Below, in pieces: positions 52,162-60,988 of a stretch of DNA of 64,000 bases. The position numbers were made by a program, and so were the translations under genes. Where the stretch lies: NCBI RefSeq assembly GCF_900104765.1, contig NZ_LT629737.1, positions 1,860,001 to 1,924,000 of the forward strand. The letters are read 5' to 3'. The DNA comes from Gillisia sp. Hel1_33_143 (GTDB lineage Bacteria > Bacteroidota > Bacteroidia > Flavobacteriales > Flavobacteriaceae). Under the pieces are notes generated by a model that had not been told where the DNA came from, did no database searches, and saw only the letters and a list, made by a program, of their open reading frames with translations. Each line of letters begins with the position of its first letter. The stretch's first letter is position 1.

Positions 52162-54360
52162 ATGAGTTCTACGGAAATCGATTTACACCAACAACTTAAA
52201 AAGTACTTTGGATTCAGCCAATTCAAAGGTCTTCAGGAACAAGTAATCACAAGTATCGTCAATAGGCAGAATACCTTTGTGATAATGCCTACCGGTGGTG
52301 GTAAATCATTATGTTATCAGCTGCCAGCATTAATTGAAGAGGGAACAGCAATTGTTGTGTCTCCTTTAATTGCTTTAATGAAGAATCAGGTAGATGCCAT
52401 TAGAGGGATCTCCTCAGAGTATGGTGTTGCTCACGTTTTAAATTCTTCACTTAATAAATCTGAAGTCAAAAGAGTAAAGGAGGATATAGTTAATGGGGTT
52501 ACTAAACTCCTCTATGTAGCTCCGGAATCTCTTACTAAAGAAGAGAATGTGGAGTTCTTAAGAACTGTGAAAATATCTTTTCTGGCGGTAGATGAAGCAC
52601 ATTGTATAAGTGAATGGGGCCATGATTTTAGGCCAGAATACCGTAATCTTAGACATATAATAAAGAGAATTGGAGATAATATTCCCATTATAGGACTTAC
52701 TGCTACGGCAACGCCTAAAGTGCAGGAAGATATTCTTAAAAATCTTGGGATTACAGATGCTAATACGTTTAAGGCTAGTTTTAATAGGCCTAATCTGTAT
52801 TATGAAATAAGGCCAAAGACCAAGAATGTAGATTCAGATATCATTCGTTTTATAAAACAAAATTTAGGGAAATCTGGAATTATCTACTGCCTTAGCCGAA
52901 AGAGGGTAGAAGAATTAGCACAAACACTTCAGGTAAATGGAATCTCTGCGGTTCCATATCATGCCGGATTAGATGCAAAAACCAGAATTAAACATCAGGA
53001 TATGTTTATTATGGAAGATGTAGATGTTGTGGTGGCCACCATTGCTTTTGGAATGGGGATAGATAAGCCAGATGTTAGGTTTGTAATACATCATGATATT
53101 CCTAAAAGCTTAGAAAGTTATTACCAAGAAACTGGGAGAGCTGGTAGAGATGGTGGAGAAGGACATTGTCTCGCTTTCTATTCTTATAAAGATATAGAAA
53201 AGCTTGAAAAATTTATGAGCGGTAAGCCTGTAGCAGAGCAAGAGATAGGTCATGCCTTGTTGCAAGAAGTTGTAGCTTATTCAGAAACATCGATGTCCCG
53301 AAGAAAATTTTTACTACATTATTTCGGTGAATCTTTTGATGATAAAACTGGTGATGGTGCTTCTATGGATGATAATGTAAGAAATCCAAAGAAAAAGAAC
53401 GAAGCTCAAGAAGATGTAGCATTGTTGCTAAATACCATTAAGGAAACCAAGCAACTTTATAAGGCTAAAGAAGTGGTGAATACCATGGTTGGAAAAGCGA
53501 ATGCTCTTATTGTTTCTCATAAAACAGATGAGCATCGACTATTTGGTAAGGGAAAAGATAAAGATCCTAAATACTGGATGGCCCTAATAAGACAGGTCTT
53601 GGTTGCCGGCATGCTCAAAAAAGATATAGAAACTTATGGGGTGGTTAAATTAACTCCAAAAGGTAAAGATTATATTAAAAGTCCATCATCTTTCATGATG
53701 ACAGAAGATCATATTTTTGATAGTACTACAGAAGCAGAAATTACTGCCCCTAAATCTAATGCTGCGAGTGTAGATGCGCAATTAGTAAAAATGCTTAAAG
53801 ATCTTCGTAAAAAGGTTGCTAAAAAATTAGGGGTTCCTCCATTTGCAGTTTTTCAAGATCCTTCATTTGAAGATATGGCGCTTAAATATCCAATAGATAT
53901 TGAAGAGCTTAGTAATATTCATGGAGTAGGTGAGGGGAAGGCTAAAAAATTTGGAGAGGATTTCGTAGCGCTTATCAGTGATTATGTAAAGGATAATGAT
54001 ATTGTTAGGCCCGATGATCTTGTTGTTAAAACTACTGGAGCCAATAGCGGACTAAAATTGTACATAATTCAGAATGTGGATAGAAAATTGCCTCTAGATG
54101 ATATAGCATCGGCCAAAGGAATGTCTATGAATGATTTTATTAAGGAAATGGAAGCCATAGTTTATAGTGGTACTAAACTTAATATAGATTATTGGATAGA
54201 TGAAATTCTGGATGACGATCAACAAGAGGAAATTCATGAATATTTTCTAGAAGCAGATTCAGATAAGATCGAAGTTGCTTTAGAGGAATTTGATGGAGAT
54301 TACGATGATGAAGAATTGCGTTTGTATAGGATTAAATTTATTAGTGAAGTAGCTAATTAA
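52162..54360 (+). CDS. recQ: ATP-dependent DNA helicase RecQ lacking the zinc-site cysteines
   Basis: 3'-5' DNA helicase for recombination and replication-fork repair. It has 732 residues. Helicase motifs: FKGLQEQVI (motif 0), IMPTGGGKSLCYQLP (I) near residues 40-54, VDEAHCISEWGHDFRPEYR (II and aromatic loop) near 146-164, GLTATATP (III), and YYQETGRAGRDG (VI). The zinc region reads SRRKFLLHYFGESFDDKTGD followed by GASMDDN; none of the four usual zinc-binding cysteines is there. A winged-helix part, an HRDC domain (about 535-605, FAVFQDPSFEDMA...IHGVGEGKAKKFG) and a C-terminal HTH-like extension complete it. Confidence 0.93.
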   Translation: MSSTEIDLHQQLKKYFGFSQFKGLQEQVITSIVNRQNTFVIMPTGGGKSLCYQLPALIEEGTAIVVSPLIALMKNQVDAIRGISSEYGVAHVLNSSLNKSEVKRVKEDIVNGVTKLLYVAPESLTKEENVEFLRTVKISFLAVDEAHCISEWGHDFRPEYRNLRHIIKRIGDNIPIIGLTATATPKVQEDILKNLGITDANTFKASFNRPNLYYEIRPKTKNVDSDIIRFIKQNLGKSGIIYCLSRKRVEELAQTLQVNGISAVPYHAGLDAKTRIKHQDMFIMEDVDVVVATIAFGMGIDKPDVRFVIHHDIPKSLESYYQETGRAGRDGGEGHCLAFYSYKDIEKLEKFMSGKPVAEQEIGHALLQEVVAYSETSMSRRKFLLHYFGESFDDKTGDGASMDDNVRNPKKKNEAQEDVALLLNTIKETKQLYKAKEVVNTMVGKANALIVSHKTDEHRLFGKGKDKDPKYWMALIRQVLVAGMLKKDIETYGVVKLTPKGKDYIKSPSSFMMTEDHIFDSTTEAEITAPKSNAASVDAQLVKMLKDLRKKVAKKLGVPPFAVFQDPSFEDMALKYPIDIEELSNIHGVGEGKAKKFGEDFVALISDYVKDNDIVRPDDLVVKTTGANSGLKLYIIQNVDRKLPLDDIASAKGMSMNDFIKEMEAIVYSGTKLNIDYWIDEILDDDQQEEIHEYFLEADSDKIEVALEEFDGDYDDEELRLYRIKFISEVAN

Positions 54361-54499
54361 TTCGATTAAGATCATAGAAATTTTATGAAGGTATAGGAGT
54401 GGTTAGATCTATTAATAGAATTGGCTAAATATCTCTATCTGAGACCATTTTTATTCTTAAATTCTAGCTAAGCCTTACTGCTTACTTTTTCAAATCCTT

Positions 54500-54507
54500 A
54501 TCTTTGC
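54500..54507 (+). promoter_or_regulatory. Candidate -7 element for the cyclophilin-FKBP gene
   Basis: TATCTTTG matches TAnnTTTG exactly and lies 26 bases before the ATG at 54533. Only a weak TTA-type -33 can be placed at the proper distance. Confidence 0.35.
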
Positions 54508-54532
54508 AGAATTAATTATAAAAAACTGCGAC

Positions 54533-55465
54533 ATGCAAGACGGATTATACGCAAAATTCAATACTAATAAAGGAGAGATCCTAGTCCAATTAGAATTTGA
54601 GAAAACACCTGGCACAGTTGGTAACTTTGTTGGATTGGCAGAAGGGAAATTAGACAATAAAGCAATTCCTCAAGGCAAGCCTTATTATAATGGTTTGAAA
54701 TTTCATAGAGTTATTCCAGATTTTATGATCCAAGGGGGAGACCCTAAGGGAAATGGAACTGGTGGGCCTGGTTACAACTTTGCAGATGAGATTCACCCAG
54801 ATCTTACACATGACGCTCCAGGTAAATTATCTATGGCTAATGCAGGTCCTGGAACCAATGGTAGTCAGTTCTTTATAACACACACAGCAACACCTTGGTT
54901 AGATGGTAAACATACTGTTTTTGGAAGTGTAATAGAAGGTCAGGACGTAGTAAATGCAATTGCACAAGGAGATAAAATTGAATCTCTAGAAATTTTAAGA
55001 GTTGGTACTGCAGCTGAAGGTTTTAACGGAGTTGAAGAGTTTAGAAGTTTTAACGGAGCTAAAGAAGACAGGGAAGCTGCTGCGAAAATGCAACAAGAAG
55101 AACTTTTAGGAGAACTATCTCAAGGTTTCGCAAAAACTTCTAGCGGATTAAGATATAAGATCGAAGAAAAAGGAGATGGACCTAAAGCAGAAAAAGGTAA
55201 AACTGTTTCTGTGCACTATAAAGGAATGCTTCCTGATGGAAGTGTTTTTGATTCTTCTTATAAAAGAAATGAACCAATAGACTTTCCTTTAGGACAAGGT
55301 CATGTTATTGAAGGGTGGGATGAAGGTATTCAATTACTAAGTGTAGGAGATCAAGCAAGATTTGTTATACCTTCTCATTTAGCATACGGAGAAAGAGGTG
55401 CAGGTGGAGTTATTCCTCCAAATGCAACTTTAATATTCGATGTTGAATTGGTAGCAGTTAAATAA
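54533..55465 (+). CDS. Cyclophilin-FKBP fusion peptidyl-prolyl isomerase
   Basis: A 310-residue cytoplasmic protein (no signal peptide) joining two unrelated prolyl-isomerase families. Residues 1 to about 165 are cyclophilin: [20 protein letters not shown] with the catalytic Arg, [20 protein letters not shown] and VFG. After a charged linker (about 165-205), residues from about 212 are [44 protein letters not shown], and [20 protein letters not shown]. Both active sites look intact. Similar fusions are known in Flavobacterium and a few other lineages as dual-family immunophilins. It is probably a folding helper for proline-rich or newly made proteins. Confidence 0.95.
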   Translation: MQDGLYAKFNTNKGEILVQLEFEKTPGTVGNFVGLAEGKLDNKAIPQGKPYYNGLKFHRVIPDFMIQGGDPKGNGTGGPGYNFADEIHPDLTHDAPGKLSMANAGPGTNGSQFFITHTATPWLDGKHTVFGSVIEGQDVVNAIAQGDKIESLEILRVGTAAEGFNGVEEFRSFNGAKEDREAAAKMQQEELLGELSQGFAKTSSGLRYKIEEKGDGPKAEKGKTVSVHYKGMLPDGSVFDSSYKRNEPIDFPLGQGHVIEGWDEGIQLLSVGDQARFVIPSHLAYGERGAGGVIPPNATLIFDVELVAVK

Positions 55466-55485
55466 GTTTCTATAACTTTAAATAC

Positions 55486-55520
55486 AAAACCTCCTTTATT
55501 TTAATAAAGGAGGTTTTTTT
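55486..55520. terminator. Bidirectional intrinsic terminator
   Basis: A long hairpin: CCTCCTTTATT at 55490-55500 pairs with AATAAAGGAGG at 55503-55513, extended by A/T pairs and followed by a T-run to 55520. Facing A-runs serve the opposite strand. It lies between the convergent immunophilin and peroxiredoxin genes. Confidence 0.88.
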
Positions 55521-55524
55521 GTAG

Positions 55525-56172
55525 TTAACTATTTTTAAGTTCAGGCTGTGGCGTGAGTCTTAAATAAGGCTTTATTTCTTTAAAGCCTTTTGGAAACATC
55601 GTCTTGGCATCTTCATTCGAAACCGATGGACTAATAACCACATCTTCACCATTCTTCCAGTTTGCTGGGGTGGCTACTTTATTATAAGCGGTTAACTGTA
55701 ACGAATCTATTACTCTTACCAGTTCATCAAAATTCCTTCCAGTACTAGCAGGATATGTCAACATAAGTTTGATACTTTTATCTGGAGCGATTATAAATAC
55801 AGATCTCACGGTAAGAGTATCATTAGCTTTAGGATGCATCATATCATAAAGATCTGCTACTTTCCTATGTTCATCTGCTATAATTGGGAAGTTTACTGTA
55901 GTGTTTTGAGTTTCATTAATATCTTTTATCCAATCTTTATGAGACGCTACACCATCAACACTTAAGGCAATCATTTTAACATTGCGTTTGTCGAACTCTG
56001 GTTTATATCTAGCAGCAGTACCAAGTTCTGTAGTACATACCGGTGTAAAATCTGCAGGATGAGAGAAAAGAATTCCCCAGCTCTCTCCTAAATAATCATA
56101 AAAGTTGATTTTTCCTTCTGAAGTTTCTGCATCAAAATTTGGTGCTTTATCTCCTAATTTTAGTGTGCTCAT
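55525..56172 (-). CDS. 1-Cys peroxiredoxin (Prx6 type)
   Basis: Thiol peroxidase that reduces hydrogen peroxide and organic peroxides. It has 215 residues with the peroxidatic Cys46 in HPADFTPVCTTELG, and Arg in LTVRSVFIIAPD. The Prx6-type C-terminal domain has TPANWKNGEDVVISPSVSNE near 165-185 and a final FKEIKPYLRLTPQP. There is no other cysteine in the protein, confirming the 1-Cys mechanism, which needs an external thiol for recycling. A thioredoxin-like gene lies next on the same strand. Confidence 0.94.
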   Translation of the reverse strand: MSTLKLGDKAPNFDAETSEGKINFYDYLGESWGILFSHPADFTPVCTTELGTAARYKPEFDKRNVKMIALSVDGVASHKDWIKDINETQNTTVNFPIIADEHRKVADLYDMMHPKANDTLTVRSVFIIAPDKSIKLMLTYPASTGRNFDELVRVIDSLQLTAYNKVATPANWKNGEDVVISPSVSNEDAKTMFPKGFKEIKPYLRLTPQPELKNS

Positions 56173-56275
56173 AGAATTATTATTTTTTGTAAAATATATA
56201 TCCTAAAGTTAAGCATTAATGAATTGGAAGGCTGTTAAGGTCTTATCAAATTTGCAATATAGCAATAGAGAAATG

Positions 56276-56833
56276 TTATTTTTTCCACTTTATGGAACAT
56301 CCAACACTGGGCTTCTGTAGCATAGAAACCTTTCTGTTATTTATAATTGCATCTAAAGCTTCTCGTATGCTTCGTCCATTTAATGAGATCCCATTGCCTG
56401 GTCTTGAGTCATCTAATTGTCCGCGATAGATCAATTCTAGATCCTGATCAAAAAGAAAAAAATCTGGGGTGCAAGCAGCATCATACTCCTTGGCAACTTC
56501 TTGCGTTTCATCAAAGAGATATGGAAAAGAGTAATTATACTTTCTGGCATTTTCTACCATTAATTTAGGATCGTCTTCAGGATAGGCTACAGTATCATTA
56601 CTCATAATGGCAATAAAACTAAAACCGTGAACGCGATAATCATTGGCAACTCTTACAATTTCATCATTAACATGTTTTACAAAAGGGCAATGATTACAAA
56701 TGAACATTATCATGGTTCCATTTTCTCCTCGAAGTTGTTCTAGACTTAAACTATTCTGACTTATTACATCATAAAGCTTAAAATTTGGAGCCTTTGTACC
56801 TAATGGGAGCATGGTAGATGGAGTGAGAGACAT
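56276..56833 (-). CDS. Thioredoxin-like (AhpC/TSA-type) family protein
   Basis: A 185-residue thioredoxin-fold protein of the peroxiredoxin-like group common in Bacteroidota. The active-site region is MIMFICNHCPFVKHVNDEIV with Cys46 and Cys49 (CNHC). The cis-proline loop is ACTPDFFLFD near 120, and a C-terminal PSVGCSIKWK carries a further cysteine, typical of this family. There is no signal peptide, so it is probably a cytoplasmic thiol oxidoreductase. It may be functionally linked to the neighbouring 1-Cys peroxiredoxin, which needs a reductant; this is inference from proximity. Confidence 0.88.
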   Translation of the reverse strand: MSLTPSTMLPLGTKAPNFKLYDVISQNSLSLEQLRGENGTMIMFICNHCPFVKHVNDEIVRVANDYRVHGFSFIAIMSNDTVAYPEDDPKLMVENARKYNYSFPYLFDETQEVAKEYDAACTPDFFLFDQDLELIYRGQLDDSRPGNGISLNGRSIREALDAIINNRKVSMLQKPSVGCSIKWKK

Positions 56834-56898
56834 TCTGAAATATGGTTTAGATTACTAGGATAACTACTAAATTAATATCTTTAGTAAAAATACAGATT

Positions 56899-57357
56899 AT
56901 GAAGCGTTTAAATGAATGGTTTGAAGAATATTCTGTAAGTCATCAAAATCAAACCAATCAATACATTCATTATATATGCGTGCCGGCAATATTCCTTTCT
57001 ATCGCTGGTTTATTTATGTGTATACCTGTCTATTTTTTGGAAGATCTTTTAAAAGGTGATCACCCAGTATTTGAAAATTGGGCATTGGTTGTTTTTATAT
57101 TTGTACTCATCTTTTATTTTAGCCTCTCTGTAAAAATGGGGTTAATGATGGCTGTTTTTGGATTTCTATGTTTGGTAATTAATTATCTTATTTCACTTAT
57201 AGCCCCGTTATGGATTGTTTCACTTACAATTTTTGTTCTTGCATGGATAGGACAGTTCTACGGACATAAAATTGAAGGTAAGAAGCCATCCTTCTTAAAA
57301 GATCTTCAGTTCTTATTAATTGGTCCGGCGTGGGTACTTTATAAATTATTTAAATAG
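56899..57357 (+). CDS. Mpo1-like (DUF962) membrane protein
   Basis: A 152-residue protein with four membrane segments. The family hallmarks are present: an N-terminal soluble stretch with HQNQTNQYIHYICVPAIFLS near residues 15-34, and WIGQFYGHKIEGKKPSFLKD near 115-134 followed by IGPAWVLYKLF. The yeast homologue Mpo1 is an Fe(II)-dependent dioxygenase that oxidises 2-hydroxy fatty acids, and the conserved histidines here (in YIHY and YGHK) are the expected iron ligands. The bacterial function is not established. It is followed after one base by csaA. Confidence 0.87.
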   Translation: MKRLNEWFEEYSVSHQNQTNQYIHYICVPAIFLSIAGLFMCIPVYFLEDLLKGDHPVFENWALVVFIFVLIFYFSLSVKMGLMMAVFGFLCLVINYLISLIAPLWIVSLTIFVLAWIGQFYGHKIEGKKPSFLKDLQFLLIGPAWVLYKLFK

Positions 57358-57358
57358 T

Positions 57359-57694
57359 ATGGAAATAAACTGGAACGATTTTGAAAAAGTGGAGATGCGA
57401 GTAGGAACTATCATTAGTGCAGAAGTATTTCATAAAGCTAAAAAGCCAGCCTATATTCTCAAAATAGATTTTGGCGATGAATTGGGGATGAAGCGATCTT
57501 CGGCACAGATCACCACGAGATATACTATTTCAGATCTTGAAGGAAAACAAATAATAGCAGTGGTTAATTTTCCTAAAAAGCAGATAGCAAATATTATGAG
57601 CGAATGCCTGGTACTAGGAGCTGTAGGTCCAAATAATGATATTGTTCTACTCAATCCAGATCACAAAGTGGAAAATGGATTAAGAGTAGGTTAG
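57359..57694 (+). CDS. csaA: tRNA-binding-domain protein CsaA
   Basis: A 111-residue homodimeric OB-fold protein with chaperone-like and tRNA-binding activity. Typical CsaA segments: FEKVEMRVGTIISAEVFHKA near residues 6-25, AYILKIDFGDELGMKRSSAQ, and VVNFPKKQIANIMSECLVLG near 64-83. The start is ATG 57359; an in-frame reading from 57320 would add 13 residues inside the preceding gene and is rejected. Its stop overlaps the convergent trkA stop by 4 bases. Confidence 0.93.
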   Translation: MEINWNDFEKVEMRVGTIISAEVFHKAKKPAYILKIDFGDELGMKRSSAQITTRYTISDLEGKQIIAVVNFPKKQIANIMSECLVLGAVGPNNDIVLLNPDHKVENGLRVG

Positions 57695-58389
57695 TTATCA
57701 GCTTTGTTTTCTAACAATAGTTTTTTAATATCAGAATTTTTCCCGTATAGCACCATAATATCATCCGGATGTAACACGGTTTCTGAAGATGCTACACCTT
57801 GTACTTCAGATTCCTGTGTAGTAACACCTAGCATATTTTCATTAGGTATCATTCTAATGGTAGTAAGAACTATGATATTATATGCTCTTCTAAGGCCAAT
57901 TTCCTGAAGTGTTTTACCTTCATATCTTTTAGGAACCTTAATCTCTACGATACTAAAATGTCCTGTAAGTTCAAAAGAATCTACCACTCCATGAAGATTT
58001 AATTTCTTGGCCCAACGCTCTGCAGTTTCTTCTTCAGGATGTATAATTTCATCTACTCCCATTGCCTGTAATACCATTTGTTGTAAAGGAGTGACAGCTC
58101 GGCTAATTAATCGTTTCACCTTTAGCTGCTTCATTAGTGCGGTAGTCATAATAAGAGCTCCTTTATCTTCACCAATAGCAACAATAACAATATCTGTATC
58201 TTTTAAAGGTAGGTGTGAGACCGCATTAATATCTGTAGAATCCAAACAAATTGCGTGGGTAATCTTATCTTTAAGAGCTTCCACTTTATCCATCTTAAGA
58301 TCAACTCCTATAACTTCATTTCCCATTTTTGTAAGCTTTTCAGCAAGGGATGAGCCAAAATTTCCGAGTCCAATTACTATATACTTCAT
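57691..58389 (-). CDS. trkA: Potassium uptake regulatory NAD-binding protein (TrkA/KtrA-like)
   Basis: Cytoplasmic RCK subunit gating the TrkH channel encoded just upstream (11 bases). It has 232 residues: the RCK-N Rossmann fold with YIVIGLGNFGSSLAEKL at residues 3-19 and VIGVDLKMDKVEAL, and an RCK-C domain from about residue 140 (VPKRYEGKTLQEIGLRRAYN). A single RCK set makes it KtrA-like in size (E. coli TrkA has two copies). The gene order trkH-trkA on one strand indicates an operon. Confidence 0.93.
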   Translation of the reverse strand: MKYIVIGLGNFGSSLAEKLTKMGNEVIGVDLKMDKVEALKDKITHAICLDSTDINAVSHLPLKDTDIVIVAIGEDKGALIMTTALMKQLKVKRLISRAVTPLQQMVLQAMGVDEIIHPEEETAERWAKKLNLHGVVDSFELTGHFSIVEIKVPKRYEGKTLQEIGLRRAYNIIVLTTIRMIPNENMLGVTTQESEVQGVASSETVLHPDDIMVLYGKNSDIKKLLLENKADN

Positions 58390-58400
58390 GTGGTGATCTA

Positions 58401-60182
58401 TTAGTTTATCAAGATTTCTTCTGTAGGATACTTATAATTTAAGTGTCTTACTCTACGTAACATTGCTATTAATATGGTAAGCATACTTACCCTTCCTATA
58501 AACATGGTTGCTATTAAAACCATTTTACTAGGGTCTGATAGTGCTGAGGTTATTCCCATGCTAAGACCTACCGTACTATAAGCAGAGAAACATTCAAATG
58601 CTATTTTTAATAAGTTTTGATCAGAATCGAAGGAAACGATAAGAGAAATAGCTATTCCTATAACCATAAGCGAAAGAGAAATAATAGCGAATGCTCTTCT
58701 TACAGAAATATCGGCAATCTCTCTTTTATACAATTCTATTCTATCTTTACCTTTTGCTAGGCTAAAAAAGTTAAGTGTTGCAATAGCAAACGTGCTTGTT
58801 TTAATACCACCCCCGGTAGATGCGGGAGACGCTCCAATCCACATTAATAGGAAAATTAACATGAGCGTTCCAAATCTAAGATCTGCATAATCTATACTAT
58901 TAAAACCTGCGGTTCTAGGAGTAGCAGCACCAAAAAAGGCGGTTACTATTTTACCGAATTCAGTATGAGCAGCAAGCGTATTATCATATTCTAAAGCATA
59001 GAAACCTATACTACCACCAATAAGTAACACGAAGGTAGAAAGTAATACTATTCTGGTATTCATATTAATAACCCAAGGTCTGTGTAAGCATCTCTCATTT
59101 TTTCTTAGAGGTAGAACCCTATTAATAATTAAGTGCTTAAAATAGGTGTAGACGTTTAACACTATTGGAAAACCTAATCCTCCTAGAATAAAAAGTAAGG
59201 CTAATATGATGTGCAAGGGATAATTAAATCTAAATCCGGGTTCGTATAAACTATTTGCCAATGTAGAAAATCCCGCATTACAGAAGCTGGAGATGGTATG
59301 AAAAGTAGAGAAGAACAATTTAGATCCAAAACCAGTTACGCTCTTACCAAGGCTAAAGAATATTAGAATCCCACCAATAAATTCTATGGTAAACGTGATG
59401 AGCAATATCTTTTTCATAGCAGAGAATACTTCTCCTATCTTTTCTGAATTTGTCATATCACGCATCATAAGTTGCGTCTCATAACTACTTTGTCCTCTAA
59501 AGAAATAACTAAAATAAGTTGCAAAGGTCATGATACCGATACCTCCCAATTGTATCAACACTAGAATAATGGTTTGTCCGAATTGAGTGAAATAGCTTCC
59601 GGTATCTACAACTATCAATCCTGTAACGCATACTGCACTTGTAGATGTAAAAAGAGCATCTATAAGAGATATTCCAGAATGAGTGGCATTAGGTAGTAAC
59701 AGGAGGAAAGTACCAATTAAGATAATTCCAAGGAAACTAGTAATAAACAGTTGTGCCGGATTAAAATACTGTGTTTTAAAATCTAATCTCAATGAAGAAA
59801 ATTCTCTAATAAAATAGAGAAAGACTGCCAAGTATAGCCATCCTTTTTTATTGAAGAATCCAAGGTCTGCTACCAGTAGATCTGTCCTTATGATTATTAG
59901 GAATACAAACAATGTAAGTATAATAATATCTATTACTTTTACCTTGAAGCCGGGGTGCTTGCCAGAGAAGATATATCTTAAACCAATAGATATGCAGCCA
60001 ACAAAAAGTGCTGAAAGATACATTGTAATTAAACGCTGTGCTGTAGTATCACTTTTTTGAAACCCCAAGTCGTAAAATACAAGAATTACGGAGATAAGAC
60101 TCAACCAGAACGATATGCGCTGAATGATATGCGTAAATCTAGGCGACCATTGAAAAGACTGGATATTCTCTATCATTTTCAT
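58401..60182 (-). CDS. trkH: TrkH/KtrB family potassium uptake channel protein
   Basis: Membrane subunit for potassium uptake. It has 593 residues; about 200 N-terminal residues of extra membrane segments precede the four-repeat pore. Pore loops: TSTSAVCVTGLIVVDTGSYF (first, near residue 175-195), FHTISSFCNAGFSTL (second, near 290), FGAATPRTAGFNSIDYA (third, near 415-430), and CFSAYSTVGLSMGIT (fourth, near 535). These contain the selectivity-filter glycines. The start is ATG 60182, with a second ATG at 60176. Confidence 0.94.
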   Translation of the reverse strand: MKMIENIQSFQWSPRFTHIIQRISFWLSLISVILVFYDLGFQKSDTTAQRLITMYLSALFVGCISIGLRYIFSGKHPGFKVKVIDIIILTLFVFLIIIRTDLLVADLGFFNKKGWLYLAVFLYFIREFSSLRLDFKTQYFNPAQLFITSFLGIILIGTFLLLLPNATHSGISLIDALFTSTSAVCVTGLIVVDTGSYFTQFGQTIILVLIQLGGIGIMTFATYFSYFFRGQSSYETQLMMRDMTNSEKIGEVFSAMKKILLITFTIEFIGGILIFFSLGKSVTGFGSKLFFSTFHTISSFCNAGFSTLANSLYEPGFRFNYPLHIILALLFILGGLGFPIVLNVYTYFKHLIINRVLPLRKNERCLHRPWVINMNTRIVLLSTFVLLIGGSIGFYALEYDNTLAAHTEFGKIVTAFFGAATPRTAGFNSIDYADLRFGTLMLIFLLMWIGASPASTGGGIKTSTFAIATLNFFSLAKGKDRIELYKREIADISVRRAFAIISLSLMVIGIAISLIVSFDSDQNLLKIAFECFSAYSTVGLSMGITSALSDPSKMVLIATMFIGRVSMLTILIAMLRRVRHLNYKYPTEEILIN

Positions 60183-60535
60183 CTTAACCGATTTCCTTTG
60201 AAAGTATTTGATCTTCTAGAACTAAAGAATGATCAAAATTGTTTGTGTGATTTGCTACTAACCTAAGAGTAGTAGATATAAATAGCTGATAAAAAGAATT
60301 TAATAGAGTATTTAAAGAATCAGAAATATTCAATGCATGAATCATTTAGAATTACATGCAAAATTAAGTAAACTAAAAGAAGTAATTAGTTAAGATTTGA
60401 ATTTATTACTGTTTCCTCCTCAATAAGATGTTGTTTGCAATAATATAAGGGATATAGCAATGTTATATATTTATTATTAGAATAAAAAAACCGCCTAGAT
60501 TGCTCTAGACGGTTATAAAATATTATTGAAGTGGT
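60183..60535. other. Intergenic region between trkH and the DUF3276 gene
   Basis: A 353-base gap upstream of trkH and downstream of the DUF3276 gene (both minus strand). It contains the DUF3276 terminator at 60489-60514 and presumably the trkH promoter, for which I found no good consensus match. Only very short open frames occur (12 and 18 codons at 60333 and 60337, plus strand) and these look random. No RNA gene was recognised. Confidence 0.6.
60489..60514 (-). terminator. Intrinsic terminator after the DUF3276 gene
   Basis: An 11-position stem with one mismatch (60489-60499 against 60504-60514, tetraloop between) is followed on the minus strand by a run of seven or more T residues. It is placed 22 bases after the stop of the minus-strand gene at 60536. 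Confidence 0.85.
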
Positions 60536-60916
60536 TTAAATATCTTCAAAACTAATATCTGTAAATTTATCTGGAGAAGTGCTAGAATGAGATTCTACTT
60601 CTTCTTCCTGATATTCTTTTTTGAAATCTTTTTGGTGCTTATCGCTAATTACTTCTTCACCTTTTTCTTCCACTATGTAATCTGTCATTTCATTAAGGAT
60701 CTCTGTGAATCCTTCAAAATCTTCTTTATACAAGTAAATTTTATGTTTTTTGTAATGAAAAGATCCATCAGCATTCGTGAATTTCTTACTTTCTGTAATA
60801 GTAAGGTAATAATCATCTGCCTTGGTAGCTCTCACATCAAAAAAATAAGTGCGTCTTCCTGCTCGTAATACTTTAGAGAAAATCTCATCTTTCTCCATCA
60901 TTCCATTTTCACTCAT
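60536..60916 (-). CDS. DUF3276 / PUR family nucleic-acid-binding protein
   Basis: A 126-residue protein of the PUR-alpha-like family widespread in Bacteroidota and spirochaetes, where crystal structures show single-stranded nucleic acid binding. The conserved core is EIFSKVLRAGRRTYFFDVRA at residues 11-30, then DDYYLTITESKK, FHYKKHKIYLYKEDFEGFTE near 53-72, and an acidic, disordered tail. It has its own terminator. The role in the cell is not established. Confidence 0.92.
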   Translation of the reverse strand: MSENGMMEKDEIFSKVLRAGRRTYFFDVRATKADDYYLTITESKKFTNADGSFHYKKHKIYLYKEDFEGFTEILNEMTDYIVEEKGEEVISDKHQKDFKKEYQEEEVESHSSTSPDKFTDISFEDI

Positions 60917-60988
60917 AAAATAAATCTTTATAGTTTTTTTAAAGTACGCCCAAAAATCTAAAAATTTTTAACATTTCGCAACAAATTT

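Noticed and set aside
52080-52226. Longer N-terminus for kdsD extending into recQ
   Set aside because: The extra 49 residues lack KdsD similarity and would overlap recQ on the opposite strand; TTG 52079 gives the family length.
58007-58396. 129-codon open frame on the plus strand
   Set aside because: Antisense to trkA, which has clear RCK motifs; the frame encodes a low-complexity Ser/Ile/Thr-rich peptide.
60333-60393. Two short plus-strand frames (12 and 18 codons) in the trkH upstream gap
   Set aside because: Too short, no ribosome site or conservation evidence; expected by chance in AT-rich DNA.
60587-60868. 93-codon open frame on the plus strand
   Set aside because: Antisense shadow of the conserved DUF3276 gene; the Phe-rich sequence mirrors its Lys/Glu codons.
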